Below are positions 38,954-46,970 of a stretch of 64,000 nt of DNA, piece by piece. The position numbers and the translations under genes are program-made. Numbering within the stretch: position 1 is the first letter of the stretch; every line of letters begins with the position of its first letter. The stretch is from Methylobacterium mesophilicum SR1.6/6 (GTDB taxonomy: Bacteria; Pseudomonadota; Alphaproteobacteria; Rhizobiales; Beijerinckiaceae): the NCBI RefSeq assembly GCF_000364445.2, contig NZ_CP043538.1, forward strand, positions 1,557,612-1,621,611. Reading direction: 5' to 3'. The notes below the pieces were generated by a model. That model saw nothing but the letters and a program-made list of their open reading frames with translations, had not been told where the DNA came from and made no database searches.

Positions 38954-40177
38954 TCAGATGCCGGATGCGGACGTCGACACGATCCCGCGCCCGCTGGGGT
39001 TCACCGCCGTCAGGACCAGCCCGAGCCCGACGAGGGACACCATGGCGGCGAGCAGCGGCAGCTGGCCGTAGCCGGCGCCGAGGGTCAGCGCCGAGCCGCC
39101 GAGCCAGGCACCGGTGGCGTTGCCCAGGTTGAACGCGCCCTGGTTGAGGGTTGAGGCGAGATTCGGGGCGTCGCTGGCGGCCTCCACCACCCAGATCTGC
39201 AGTGGCGAGACCAGGGCGAAGACCAGGGCCGACCATAGGATCAGCACCGCCAGCGTCATGCCGGGCTGGTGCGCGACGGCCGCCAGCACAACCAGCGCCG
39301 CGACGATACCCAGGAAGCTCCCGATGATCGTCGCCATCATACCGCGATCGGCGAAGCGGCCGCCCGTGAGGTTGCCGATCGTGAGGCCGGTCCCAGCGGC
39401 GAAGAGCGCGCCGGTGACGCCGTGTGGAGAGAGGCCGGTCACGCCGGTCAGGAACGGCGTGATGTAGGTGAAGACCGTGAAGAAACTCACCGACGACAGG
39501 GTGGAGATCAGCATCGGCCGCAGCACCGGCCAGCGTCCGAGGGCGCGGAACTCGCTGACGAGCCGCCCGCGCGTTCCGGGCAGGCCGACCGGGACGCAGA
39601 GCTGGATCGCCAACGCCGCGGCGAGGCCGATCAGCACGACCGCCCAGAAGGTCGCGCGCCAGCCCGCGACCTGACCGAAGGCGGTCCCGAAGGGCACGCC
39701 CAGGACGTTGGCCAGGGTCAGGCCGGCGAACATGAGGGAGACGGCCTGCGTCCGCTTCTCGCGCGGCACCAGATCGCGCGCCACCACCGCCCCGATGCCG
39801 AAGAACGCACCGTGCGCGAAGGCGGTCAGGATCCGCGCCGCCATGAGCAGGCCATAGCTTGGAGCCAGCGCGCAGGAGACATTGCCGGCTAGGAAGACGC
39901 CCATGAGGGCAAGAAGAGCCGTCTTCCTCGGCAGCCGCGCCGTCGCGATCGCCACGAGCGGCGCGCCGATCACCACGCCCAGGGCGTAACCGGAGACCAG
40001 ATAGCCGGCTTGCGGGATCGTGACGCCGAAGCTCTGCGCCACCTCCGGCAGAAGCCCCATGATGACGAATTCCGTGGTCCCGATTCCGAAGGAAGCGATG
40101 GCCAGGGCAAGGATCGGCAAAGGCGGCACGGCGAGGATTTCCGGCGCGGGGCATGGCTCGATGGTGCAGAGCAGCAT
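38954..40177 (-). CDS. Major facilitator transporter, AraJ/YdhP-like
   Basis: The 407-residue protein has 12 membrane segments and the family opening ALAIASFGIGTTEFVIMGLLPEVA, then GAPLVAIATARLPRKTAL and LTLANVLGVPFGTAFGQ. AraJ/YdhP-type members of the DHA1 group export sugars, sugar derivatives or drugs; the true substrate is unknown. The ATG at 40177 is chosen by fit to the family; the frame remains open for another 125 codons without similarity. It converges with the glutamate dehydrogenase gene, with 4 bases between the stops. A perfect inverted repeat lies 52 bases upstream of the start. Confidence 0.88.
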   Translation of the reverse strand: MLLCTIEPCPAPEILAVPPLPILALAIASFGIGTTEFVIMGLLPEVAQSFGVTIPQAGYLVSGYALGVVIGAPLVAIATARLPRKTALLALMGVFLAGNVSCALAPSYGLLMAARILTAFAHGAFFGIGAVVARDLVPREKRTQAVSLMFAGLTLANVLGVPFGTAFGQVAGWRATFWAVVLIGLAAALAIQLCVPVGLPGTRGRLVSEFRALGRWPVLRPMLISTLSSVSFFTVFTYITPFLTGVTGLSPHGVTGALFAAGTGLTIGNLTGGRFADRGMMATIIGSFLGIVAALVVLAAVAHQPGMTLAVLILWSALVFALVSPLQIWVVEAASDAPNLASTLNQGAFNLGNATGAWLGGSALTLGAGYGQLPLLAAMVSLVGLGLVLTAVNPSGRGIVSTSASGI

Positions 40178-40228
40178 GCGCAGGATGGCAGCCGGCGACT
40201 GTCTGGATAGCTCGCATGACGCGGCGCA

Positions 40229-40249
40229 CCCTTGCGCGACGCGCAAGGG
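40229..40249 (-). promoter_or_regulatory. Perfect inverted repeat upstream of the AraJ-like gene
   Basis: CCCTTGCGC (40229-40237) and GCGCAAGGG (40241-40249) flank a GAC spacer. The centre contains TTGCG-N5-CGCAA, a T-N11-A arrangement typical of LysR-type operators. No lysR gene is nearby, so the regulator is unknown. It could equally form an mRNA hairpin. Confidence 0.4.
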
Positions 40250-40433
40250 ATGGTGGTCCCACGCGAATCCTGTGTCGGTCACGCACGTGTGCCGTCGGCC
40301 GTCGCGGTAGCGCCATCGCCGGCGATGGTTACAGGTTCGGCCCTCGCGGTCGGTAGACGTACGCTGTGCGGGATCAGGCGGCCTCGACGGCCGTCGTTCC
40401 CGGATGGCGCCGCGTTGTGCCGAGCACGTTCCT

Positions 40434-40928
40434 CTACTCGGCTGGAGCCTTCTTGCGGCTGCGAGGCTTGGGCGCGGCTGTCTGCTGCGGTTCGGGCTGC
40501 TGTCCGCCCCGATCCTTGCGTCGCTGCTGACCGAGGCCCAGGGCCCGCGCAAGCTCTGAACGCTGCGCCGAGTAACTTGCTGCCGTCATGGGGTAATCGC
40601 GGGGCAGGCCCCATTTCTCGCGATACGCCTCGGGTGTGAGCCCGCGGAGCGTGAGATGCCGGCGCAGCGTCTTGTACGGCTTCCCGTCCTCGAAACTTAC
40701 GAGATGGTCGTGGGTGATGGATTTTCGGATCTGTGCCGGGCTTAACTTCTCAGCCTGTGTATTTGCTGAGCGGCCCACGGTGGAAAGTTGGGATAGCGCG
40801 GAATGAACGCCGTTGATCAGCCCGGGAAGATCGGCAGGCGGTACAGAATTATTCGACACGTAGGCCGCGACGATATCGACCGCAAGCTCTATGTGCTCGG
40901 CATTCTCGCTCACAACGCTCTCGCTCAC
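40434..40928 (-). CDS. MucR/Ros-family transcriptional regulator without the full zinc site
   Basis: The 164-residue protein matches Ros/MucR regulators, which bind AT-rich DNA and control surface polysaccharide, motility and virulence genes. It has an N-terminal helical region (VDIVAAYVSNNSVPPADLPGLI) that drives oligomerisation and the DNA-binding domain FEDGKPYKTLRRHLTLRGLTPEAYREKWGLP. Of the four zinc ligands of Ros, only one histidine remains (about residue 91); the cysteines are replaced by Ser and Asp and the last histidine by Arg. Zinc-free MucR homologues are known in Mesorhizobium. The C-terminal tail is long and basic. GTG at 40928 has the better ribosome-binding site; TTG at 40934 is possible. 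Confidence 0.88.
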   Translation of the reverse strand: MSESVVSENAEHIELAVDIVAAYVSNNSVPPADLPGLINGVHSALSQLSTVGRSANTQAEKLSPAQIRKSITHDHLVSFEDGKPYKTLRRHLTLRGLTPEAYREKWGLPRDYPMTAASYSAQRSELARALGLGQQRRKDRGGQQPEPQQTAAPKPRSRKKAPAE

Positions 40929-40948
40929 GGCCAACCCCCGTCATCGTC

Positions 40949-40954
40949 ATTATA
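40949..40954 (-). promoter_or_regulatory. -10 element of the mucR-like gene
   Basis: A perfect TATAAT on the minus strand lies about 20 bases upstream of the GTG start. The matching -35 (TCCGTG at 40977-40972, 17-base spacer) is weak, so activation or autoregulation is likely. MucR proteins commonly repress their own gene at AT-rich sites such as this region. Confidence 0.5.
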
Positions 40955-41250
40955 CGTACCGATCAATCCCTCACGGATGCGATCGAAGTCTGCTAGATGA
41001 TAACCGATTCAAAAGCATTTCTCAATCGGACTGCGTCCGTAGAGCGAAGCTCTGAGCGCTGATTGCAAATGCCGCTGAACAGCGTCGTTGACGGGGAATT
41101 AACTATGCCGGCGCTAGCCTTCATTAACCATGCCGATGACCAGTTTGGCTGCGGCGAGGCCAGTGAAACCCGGCATCCGGTGCTCGGGATCAAGGCGGAG
41201 ACCGAGATCAGGTGCGGACGGCGGGGGTTGACCGGCTGGAACGGCAACAG
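40955..41250. promoter_or_regulatory. AT-rich divergent spacer between mucR and the outer-membrane barrel gene
   Basis: This stretch has no gene. It is markedly more AT-rich than the surroundings. It holds two TTAAC-type half-sites, TTAACTAT (41099-41106) and TTAACCAT (41124-41131), 25 bases apart, which resemble CtrA half-sites. MucR proteins also favour AT-rich DNA, so control of the barrel gene by MucR is plausible but unproven. Confidence 0.4.
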
Positions 41251-43047
41251 ATGCGGCTCGGCGTCGCGGCGCTGGCCTTCGCGCTCGCGACCGTTCCCGC
41301 CGCAGCCCAGCGTTTCGACGCGACGAGCCCGGTCACAGGGCAGCCCGACAACCCCGGAACCGGCCAGGATACGGCACCGAACGGCCTCCCGGCGCTGAGG
41401 CAGCGCATCCCGGACGGGCTGTCGCGCGACGACGGGCGCGGCTCTCCCGGTGGCGACGCGACCAGCGGCGATCGGACTGGCGGAGACAGCCTGCGGTCAC
41501 TCCTCTCTCCGGCGATACCCACGCAGGCCCAACCAGGCCTCTCGCAGCTCGATACCCGGGTCACCTCGGGCGGCCAGCGCACCGGCGGAAGCACCACGGC
41601 CCCGAGGAACCTCGCGCCGTCCTCGCTGCTGCGGACACGCGCGGCGCCGCCCCGCCGGCTCGGCTCGGCCACCCGCCGGGTGACGCAGCAGATAACCCAA
41701 ATCCCAAGCCCGGCGCTGCGGCTCACCCCAATCGTCCAGCAGCCCGTGGTCGGCGTCCCGCTCCCCCAGGCCGCGGCGACTCTGCGGCCGATCCTGCCAC
41801 TCTTCGCGCTCTCCCCAGCCCTCGGCCTGCTGACCCCGGGCTTCATCCTCGGCACGGACCTCGCACGCCCGATTCCCACGGATCCGGCCTACGCGCCGAT
41901 CGGCTACCAGATCGGCACCTTCACGGTGCTGCCGAGCTTCGCGCAGAGCATCGGCTACGATTCAAATCCCGACCAGACGTCGCGGCAGTTCGAACGGGGG
42001 TCGGTGGCGCTCCGCACTGAGGCCGCGGTCGATTTCCAGAGCAACTGGTCGTCCAGCGCCCTGCAGGGCTCGCTGCGCGGGGCCTACCTGGAGACGCCGC
42101 AGAACGAGGCCGCCAGCCGTCCCGCCGCGGACGGAACGGTACGCCTGCGCATCGACGCGACCCGGGACCTGCACATCGACGCCGAGGGTCGCTTCCTCGT
42201 CGACACGCAGCGCACGTCGAGCCCCAACCTCCAGGCCGCCGCCGGCAATCTCCAGGTCGCCACGGCCACGAGCCGCCCGCTGCTGGCCGTTTACGGCGCC
42301 TCCCTCGGCGCCACGCAGACCTTCAACCGGCTCTCCGTCACGCTGCGTGGCTCGGTCGACCGCTCGGAATTCGACAATGCCCGCCTCTCGGACGGGACCA
42401 TCATCAACCAGGCCGATCGGAACCTGAACCAGTACAGCCTGCAGCTTCGCACAGCCTACGAGGTCAGTCCGGACTTCAGCCCATTCATCGACCTTCTGGG
42501 CGACACCCGCGTCTACGACCTGCGCCGGGACATCAATGGCGTACAGCGCGATTCGGACGGGATCGCCGTCGCCCTGGGAGCGAGCTTCGGCCTCGCCCGG
42601 ACGCTGACGGGCGAGATCTCGGCCGGCATCCAGCACCGTACCTACACCGATGCCACCCTGCGGGACATCAACGCCCCTCTCGTCAACGCCGCGCTGGTCT
42701 GGTCCGCGAGCCCGCTCACCACGGTGCGGCTCACCGCGGCGACGGGCGTGACGGAGACCACGATCCCCGGGTCCAGCGGCATCCTCACCGATGTCGCGAC
42801 CCTCGAGGTCCAGCACGACCTCCTGCGCAACGTCTCGCTCGTCGTCGGCGGCTCGTTCCTCCGGAACGCCTACCAGGGCAGCACGATCCGGGAGAACGGC
42901 TTCTCGGCGACCGCGCGCCTCGACTACCATCTGACCCGGTGGCTGACCCTGCGCGGCACCTACATCTTCCAGCAGATCGACAGCACGGTGGCCGGGTCGA
43001 GCTTCAGCGAGAACACGTTCCTTCTCGGCGTGCGGGTAAATCCGTAG
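41251..43047 (+). CDS. Outer-membrane beta-barrel protein
   Basis: The 598-residue protein has a signal peptide (MRLGVAALAFALATVPAAAQ, cut near residue 20). A disordered Pro/Thr/Arg-rich region follows to about residue 210. A barrel domain covers the rest, with alternating hydrophobic strands (TVLPSFAQSIGYDSNPDQT, SVTLRGSVDRSEFDN, FLLGVRV at the end). It resembles the BBP2-type barrels of alphaproteobacteria, sometimes linked to polysaccharide export. The frame opens at a GTG 13 codons upstream (41212), but the signal peptide starts at 41251. It is divergent from mucR, a regulator of surface polysaccharides. Confidence 0.82.
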   Translation: MRLGVAALAFALATVPAAAQRFDATSPVTGQPDNPGTGQDTAPNGLPALRQRIPDGLSRDDGRGSPGGDATSGDRTGGDSLRSLLSPAIPTQAQPGLSQLDTRVTSGGQRTGGSTTAPRNLAPSSLLRTRAAPPRRLGSATRRVTQQITQIPSPALRLTPIVQQPVVGVPLPQAAATLRPILPLFALSPALGLLTPGFILGTDLARPIPTDPAYAPIGYQIGTFTVLPSFAQSIGYDSNPDQTSRQFERGSVALRTEAAVDFQSNWSSSALQGSLRGAYLETPQNEAASRPAADGTVRLRIDATRDLHIDAEGRFLVDTQRTSSPNLQAAAGNLQVATATSRPLLAVYGASLGATQTFNRLSVTLRGSVDRSEFDNARLSDGTIINQADRNLNQYSLQLRTAYEVSPDFSPFIDLLGDTRVYDLRRDINGVQRDSDGIAVALGASFGLARTLTGEISAGIQHRTYTDATLRDINAPLVNAALVWSASPLTTVRLTAATGVTETTIPGSSGILTDVATLEVQHDLLRNVSLVVGGSFLRNAYQGSTIRENGFSATARLDYHLTRWLTLRGTYIFQQIDSTVAGSSFSENTFLLGVRVNP

Positions 43048-43052
43048 CCCGA

Positions 43053-43757
43053 TCAGAACCGCTCCACCCAGGGGCGCAGCTCCAGCTCGGATGTCCAGGC
43101 GCTGCGGTCCTGGCGCAGCAGGTCGCGGTAGGCGCGGGCGATGGCGTCCGGATCGAGATGGCTGTCGGGGGAGTCCGCCGGCTCGCCGCCGCGCAGCGGA
43201 TTGCGGATCGCACCGTCGATCACGACGTGCGCCACGTGGATCCCCTGCGGTTGCAACTCGCGAGCGAGGCTCTGCGCCAAACCCCGCAAGGCGAATTTGC
43301 CCATCGCGAACGGCGCCGAGTTCGCGAACCCCTTCACGCTCGCCGACGCGCCCGTGAGCAGGATGGCGCCGTGGCGGTGCGGCAGCATGCGGCGCGCCGC
43401 AGCCTGCGCCACGAGGAAGGCACCGTAGGCCGAGACCATCAGGGCCTGCGCGACAGCCTCCGGATCCAGGCCGACCACGGGACCGCGCAGCCGCCCGCTG
43501 GCATTGTAGACGACCACGTCGGGCGCGCCACCGAGGGCGGGCTCCAGGCGTGCGAACAGGGCTTCGACCTCGCCCGGCCGGCTCGCGTCGCAGGCATGGA
43601 CCGCAGCGCCCGTCTCGGCGGCCAGCTCCGTGAGCTTGTCGACGTTCCGCGCGGCGAGACCGATCTTGAACCCATCGCCGGCCAGCAGCCGGGCGAGCGA
43701 CGCGCTCAGGCCCGGACCCGCTCCGACGATCAAGGCGCGGGAATAAGTCGGAATCAT
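43053..43757 (-). CDS. SDR-family protein lacking the catalytic tyrosine
   Basis: The 234-residue protein has the classical SDR fold: nucleotide-binding VGAGPGLSASLARLL (a G-x-G-P-G-L variant), VVYNASG in place of NNAG, and the active-site serine in LLTGASAS (about residue 138). The Y-x-x-x-K motif reads FAMGK, so the tyrosine is a phenylalanine (about residue 150) while the lysine remains. KFALRGLAQSLAREL and GIHVAHVVIDGAI identify the family. Redox activity may be absent or altered. The ATG at 43757 has a GGAGG ribosome-binding site 8 bases upstream. It converges with the barrel gene. Confidence 0.85.
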   Translation of the reverse strand: MIPTYSRALIVGAGPGLSASLARLLAGDGFKIGLAARNVDKLTELAAETGAAVHACDASRPGEVEALFARLEPALGGAPDVVVYNASGRLRGPVVGLDPEAVAQALMVSAYGAFLVAQAAARRMLPHRHGAILLTGASASVKGFANSAPFAMGKFALRGLAQSLARELQPQGIHVAHVVIDGAIRNPLRGGEPADSPDSHLDPDAIARAYRDLLRQDRSAWTSELELRPWVERF

Positions 43758-43814
43758 CGTGCGATCCTCCGTCACGTCAGACAGAACGCGGATCCGGTAG
43801 CCCGGCTCCGGCGC

Positions 43815-44303
43815 TCAAGGCCGGCGCTGCGCGAAGAAATCCCGCAGGAGCGTCGCCGCCTCCTGCTCGCGGAAGCCGCCGTAGACGTCCGGCGCGTGAT
43901 GGCAGGTCGCCTGGTTGAAGACGCGCGGCCCATGCTCGACGCCGCCCCCCTTCGGATCGGACGCCGCGTAATAGAGCCGGCGGATCCGCGCGAAGGAGAT
44001 TGCGCCCGCGCACATCGGACAGGGTTCCAGGGTCACGTAGAGATCGCAGCCGACGAGGCGTTCGGCGCCAAGGGCCGCGCAGGCGGCCCGGATGGCCAGG
44101 ATCTCCGCGTGCGCGGTCGGGTCCCGCAGGAGCCGTGGCTGGTTGTGGGCGACGGCCAGGACCGACCCGTCCCGCACCACCACGGCGCCCACCGGCACCT
44201 CGCCCAGAGCTGCCGCAGCGCGGGCCGCCGCAAATGCCCGGTCGAAGGCCGTGGTTTCGCTCGCGGTTGTGAACGCGGCGCCCGGGATCGGATCTGCTGC
44301 CAA
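43815..44303 (-). CDS. tadA: tRNA-specific adenosine deaminase
   Basis: TadA converts adenosine 34 to inosine in tRNA-Arg(ACG), an essential decoding step. The 162-residue product has zinc/catalytic motifs HAEILAIRAA (H and the proton-shuttling E) and PCPMCAGAI (two cysteines), the normal cytidine-deaminase-fold set. The TTG start at 44303 has a GGAG ribosome-binding site about 10 bases upstream; a GTG at 44360 is an alternative without one. It is divergent from csbD and, further on, rluB-rsmD, an arrangement usual in Hyphomicrobiales. Confidence 0.92.
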   Translation of the reverse strand: MAADPIPGAAFTTASETTAFDRAFAAARAAAALGEVPVGAVVVRDGSVLAVAHNQPRLLRDPTAHAEILAIRAACAALGAERLVGCDLYVTLEPCPMCAGAISFARIRRLYYAASDPKGGGVEHGPRVFNQATCHHAPDVYGGFREQEAATLLRDFFAQRRP

Positions 44304-44378
44304 GGTGTTCTCACTCCATCGCCGGAGCTGGCGATCGGGGAACGGCGCGCCGTTTAACACAAGGCAATGTTAAGCCCT

Positions 44379-44404
44379 GGAACATTCGAGCGACCGTTAC
44401 CGTT
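44379..44404 (+). promoter_or_regulatory. EcfG-type general-stress promoter of csbD
   Basis: GGAAC (44379-44383) and CGTT (44401-44404) are separated by 17 bases. This equals the promoter pattern of EcfG, the general-stress sigma factor released by PhyR-NepR signalling in Methylobacterium and other alphaproteobacteria. It lies 50 bases before csbD, a classic stress-regulon gene, which strengthens the call. Confidence 0.8.
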
Positions 44405-44453
44405 TCTTGACCGATCGCGGCGCCGCCGCAGAAACCTTCAGAAGGACATCGCC

Positions 44454-44645
44454 ATGAGCAGCACCACCGACAAGATCAAGGGCGTCGCAAACGAGGCCGT
44501 CGGCAAGGCCAAGCAGGGCATCGGCGACGTGACCGGCAATGACAAGATGAAGGCTGACGGTGCCGCTCAGGAGCTGAAGGGCAAGGCCCAGGGTACTGTC
44601 GGCGACGCCAAGAGCGCCGTGAAGTCCGCGACCGACAAGATCTGA
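44454..44645 (+). CDS. CsbD-family stress protein
   Basis: The 63-residue protein is hydrophilic and repetitive, [20 protein letters not shown] followed by [24 protein letters not shown], the CsbD pattern of a small helical general-stress protein. Its biochemical role is unknown. An EcfG-type promoter lies 50 bases upstream. A DUF1328 gene, also often in the stress regulon, follows 77 bases downstream. Confidence 0.93.
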   Translation: MSSTTDKIKGVANEAVGKAKQGIGDVTGNDKMKADGAAQELKGKAQGTVGDAKSAVKSATDKI

Positions 44646-44661
44646 GCGCCGACGAGAGATC

Positions 44662-44688
44662 GGAACGGGACCCGCGCGAGCGGGTTCC
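44662..44688 (+). promoter_or_regulatory. Palindromic GGAAC-N17-GTTCC element between csbD and DUF1328
   Basis: GGAAC (44662-44666) and GTTCC (44684-44688) are 17 bases apart, so the element reads as an EcfG-type promoter on both strands. Bases 44667-44675 and 44680-44688 also form a nine-pair stem with one G-T pair and a GCGA loop, so it may be the csbD transcript end. Either or both roles are possible. Confidence 0.5.
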
Positions 44689-44722
44689 AATCATGAACCG
44701 GCTTGAATAACGCGAGGGTGCC

Positions 44723-44899
44723 ATGATCGGTTGGGCTGTAACGTTTCTCGTCGTCGCGCTGATCGCGGCACTTCTCGGTTTCGGCGGCATCGCCGGCACC
44801 GCCATGGAGGCGGCCAAGATCGTTTTCTTCGTGGCCATCGCGCTGTTCCTAATCTCTGCAGTGTTCGGCGTGATGCGGGGACGCTCTCCCAGGCTGTGA
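44723..44899 (+). CDS. DUF1328 (UPF0391) small membrane protein
   Basis: This 58-residue protein has two membrane segments: [21 protein letters not shown] and [21 protein letters not shown]. The [11 protein letters not shown] loop and the MRGR end fit DUF1328, found in many proteobacteria and often stress-induced. Function is unknown. It is preceded by a GAGGG ribosome-binding site and by the GGAAC-N17-GTT element 35 bases upstream. Confidence 0.9.
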   Translation: MIGWAVTFLVVALIAALLGFGGIAGTAMEAAKIVFFVAIALFLISAVFGVMRGRSPRL

Positions 44900-45101
44900 A
44901 GACGGCCGACAGGTCACACGTCTTCGGGGGGTGGTCCAATGGGCCGCCCCCTTCTCAGTTGTGGCGGCTGCCAGCCTGGATCGGCCTTCGAGCGCGAGGT
45001 CGGGACGGCGATGCTCCGCGCCTCGGCGCGCCGTGGACCACGTCGGATCCCGGCGAAGAGCACGTCTCGCCTGTCGTTGGCGGCTCTGGTAAGGCGCCCA
45101 C

Positions 45102-46970
45102 ATGAGCGATACGCCGAACCACGACCTGCCGGAGGGCCCCGCCCAGCCGGAACCCGAGACGACGCGGCCGGAAAGCTGGGCGCCAAGCACCGATGCGGGC
45201 CTCGCCGCCGAACCAGCCGGACGCCCGGTCAAGGGCGGCGCCGGTAAACGCAAGGGTGAGCCGCCGGCGCCGCAGCCGGTCGCCGAGGCCGAATCGACCG
45301 GAGACGAACCGGTGGCGACGCCGCCGGGGGAGCGGATCGCCAAGGCGATGGCGCGGGCCGGTGTCGCTTCGCGCCGGGATGCGGAGGCGATGGTCCTCGC
45401 CGGCCGGGTCAGCGTGAACGGCGAGACCCTCACCTCACCCGCCCGAAACGTCACCGAGGACGACCGTATCCTCATCGACGGAGCACCGCTGCCGCTTCGA
45501 GAGCGCAGCCGACTGTGGATCTTCCACAAGCCGCGCGGCGTGGTCACGACGGCGAAGGATCCCGAGGGCCGGCAGACCGTCTTCGAGATCCTGCCGGACG
45601 AGCTTCCCAGGGTGGTGGCCGTGGGACGCCTCGACATCAACACCGAGGGCCTGCTGCTCCTCACCAACGATGGCGGCCTGGCAAAGGTGATCGCCCATCC
45701 CGACACGGGCTGGCTGCGCCGCTACCGCGTCCGCGCCCACGGCGATACGGATCAGGCGCAACTCGATAAGCTCGCCAAGGGCGTGACGATCGACGGGATG
45801 GAGTACGGTCCCGTGGAGGCCACCCTGGACCGGGTTCAGGGCGACAACGTCTGGCTGACGCTCGGCCTGCGCGAGGGCAAGAACCGCGAGGTCAAGCGGA
45901 TCCTCGAGCATCTTGGCCTCTCGGTGAACCGCCTGATCCGGCTCTCCTTCGGGCCCTTCCAGCTCGGCGACCTCGAAGTCGGCCTGGTCGAGGAGGTGCG
46001 GACGCGCGTCCTCAAGGATCAGCTGGGCAAGAGCCTCGCCGAGCAGGCGGGCGTCGATTTCGAGAGTCCGGTGCGCGAACCGATCACGCCGTTCGGATCG
46101 GGCAAGAAAGTTGAGCGAGACGCGCGGACGGCCCAGGCGCCCGCCAGCCGCCGCAATGCCGCGCGGCCGGCGCCGACGCCGCGCGTCTCGACGGGTGGCT
46201 CCGGGTCCGGACCGCGCAACGCGGCGTGGCGCGACGAGGAGGCGGTGAAGCCGCGGGGAACGCGCATCCCGCGCCGAGGGGTGGATCCGCGGGCCGCGCA
46301 GGCCGCCGCCGCGGAGCGTGGCCGCGAGCGGGTCGGGTCGATCCGGGCCGGCGACCGTCGCGTCGTCGTGGAGCGCCTGTCGGCCACGCCCGTCGAGGCA
46401 CCGCCGCCCGTGAAGGCGCGGCGCCGGTACGCCGAGGACAGCGCCTCCGAGCGTCCCGCGCGCCGCACGGGTGCCCGACCCGAGCGCGAGACGGTTTCCG
46501 GGGGCGAGCGCGGGGCCAGGGAGCGGCCGCAGAGCGAGGCGGCGCGCGCCGGCGCGGGTCCGCGCGCGCAGTCCCGGCGCGATGAGGATCGCGGTCCCAG
46601 GCCAGGCGGCCGTCGCGAACGCTCCTTCGAGGGCGGCCCATCGGACGGAGCATCGCGCGGCAAGGGCGGCTTCCGGGCTCCACGCGCAGAGGCCGGCAGG
46701 GACGACCCGGCCTTCGATCGCGGGAAGCCCCGCGGCGCCAAACCCGGATTTTCGAAACCCGGGGCGTCCAAGCCCGGCGGCTCCAGACCTGGCGGCTCCA
46801 GACCCGGCGGCTTCGCCGGCAAGGGCTCCGGAAACGGGTTCGGCAAGGGCGCGGGCGGTGGTGCGGGTGGCAGGCCCGGCGGTCGACCGGGATCAGCGCC
46901 CCGGGGCGGAGCACGGCCGGGTGGCGGATCCAAGCCCGGGGGCGGGCGGCCGCCGCGCGGAGCGCGATGA
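45102..46970 (+). CDS. rluB: 23S rRNA pseudouridine synthase (RluB type) with long Gly/Arg-rich tail
   Basis: The 622-residue protein has an acidic/Pro-rich N-terminus (about 1-70) and an S4 RNA-binding domain (ERIAKAMARAGVASRRDAEAMVLAGRVSVNG). The RsuA/RluB catalytic domain follows, with the aspartate in VGRLDINTEGLLLLTNDG, then GLREGKNREVKRILEHLGLSVNRLIRLSFGPF. It makes pseudouridine near position 2605 of 23S rRNA. From about residue 325 a 300-residue disordered tail rich in R, G, P, K and S follows, ending in repeated GGSRPGG-type units. Such RGG-like tails usually bind RNA. rsmD overlaps its stop by four bases. Confidence 0.9.
   Translation: MSDTPNHDLPEGPAQPEPETTRPESWAPSTDAGLAAEPAGRPVKGGAGKRKGEPPAPQPVAEAESTGDEPVATPPGERIAKAMARAGVASRRDAEAMVLAGRVSVNGETLTSPARNVTEDDRILIDGAPLPLRERSRLWIFHKPRGVVTTAKDPEGRQTVFEILPDELPRVVAVGRLDINTEGLLLLTNDGGLAKVIAHPDTGWLRRYRVRAHGDTDQAQLDKLAKGVTIDGMEYGPVEATLDRVQGDNVWLTLGLREGKNREVKRILEHLGLSVNRLIRLSFGPFQLGDLEVGLVEEVRTRVLKDQLGKSLAEQAGVDFESPVREPITPFGSGKKVERDARTAQAPASRRNAARPAPTPRVSTGGSGSGPRNAAWRDEEAVKPRGTRIPRRGVDPRAAQAAAAERGRERVGSIRAGDRRVVVERLSATPVEAPPPVKARRRYAEDSASERPARRTGARPERETVSGGERGARERPQSEAARAGAGPRAQSRRDEDRGPRPGGRRERSFEGGPSDGASRGKGGFRAPRAEAGRDDPAFDRGKPRGAKPGFSKPGASKPGGSRPGGSRPGGFAGKGSGNGFGKGAGGGAGGRPGGRPGSAPRGGARPGGGSKPGGGRPPRGAR
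46767..46811 (+). repeat. Tandem 15-base repeat in the rluB tail
   Basis: Three in-frame units of 15 bases encode SKPGG, SRPGG and SRPGG. The last two differ by a single base. They suggest that the low-complexity tail grew by slippage or unequal duplication. Confidence 0.7.

Noticed and set aside
44731..45105. Plus-strand frame overlapping the DUF1328 gene and the rluB spacer
   Set aside because: Out of frame with DUF1328, whose two membrane segments are clear; the rest is Arg/Ser-rich noise.
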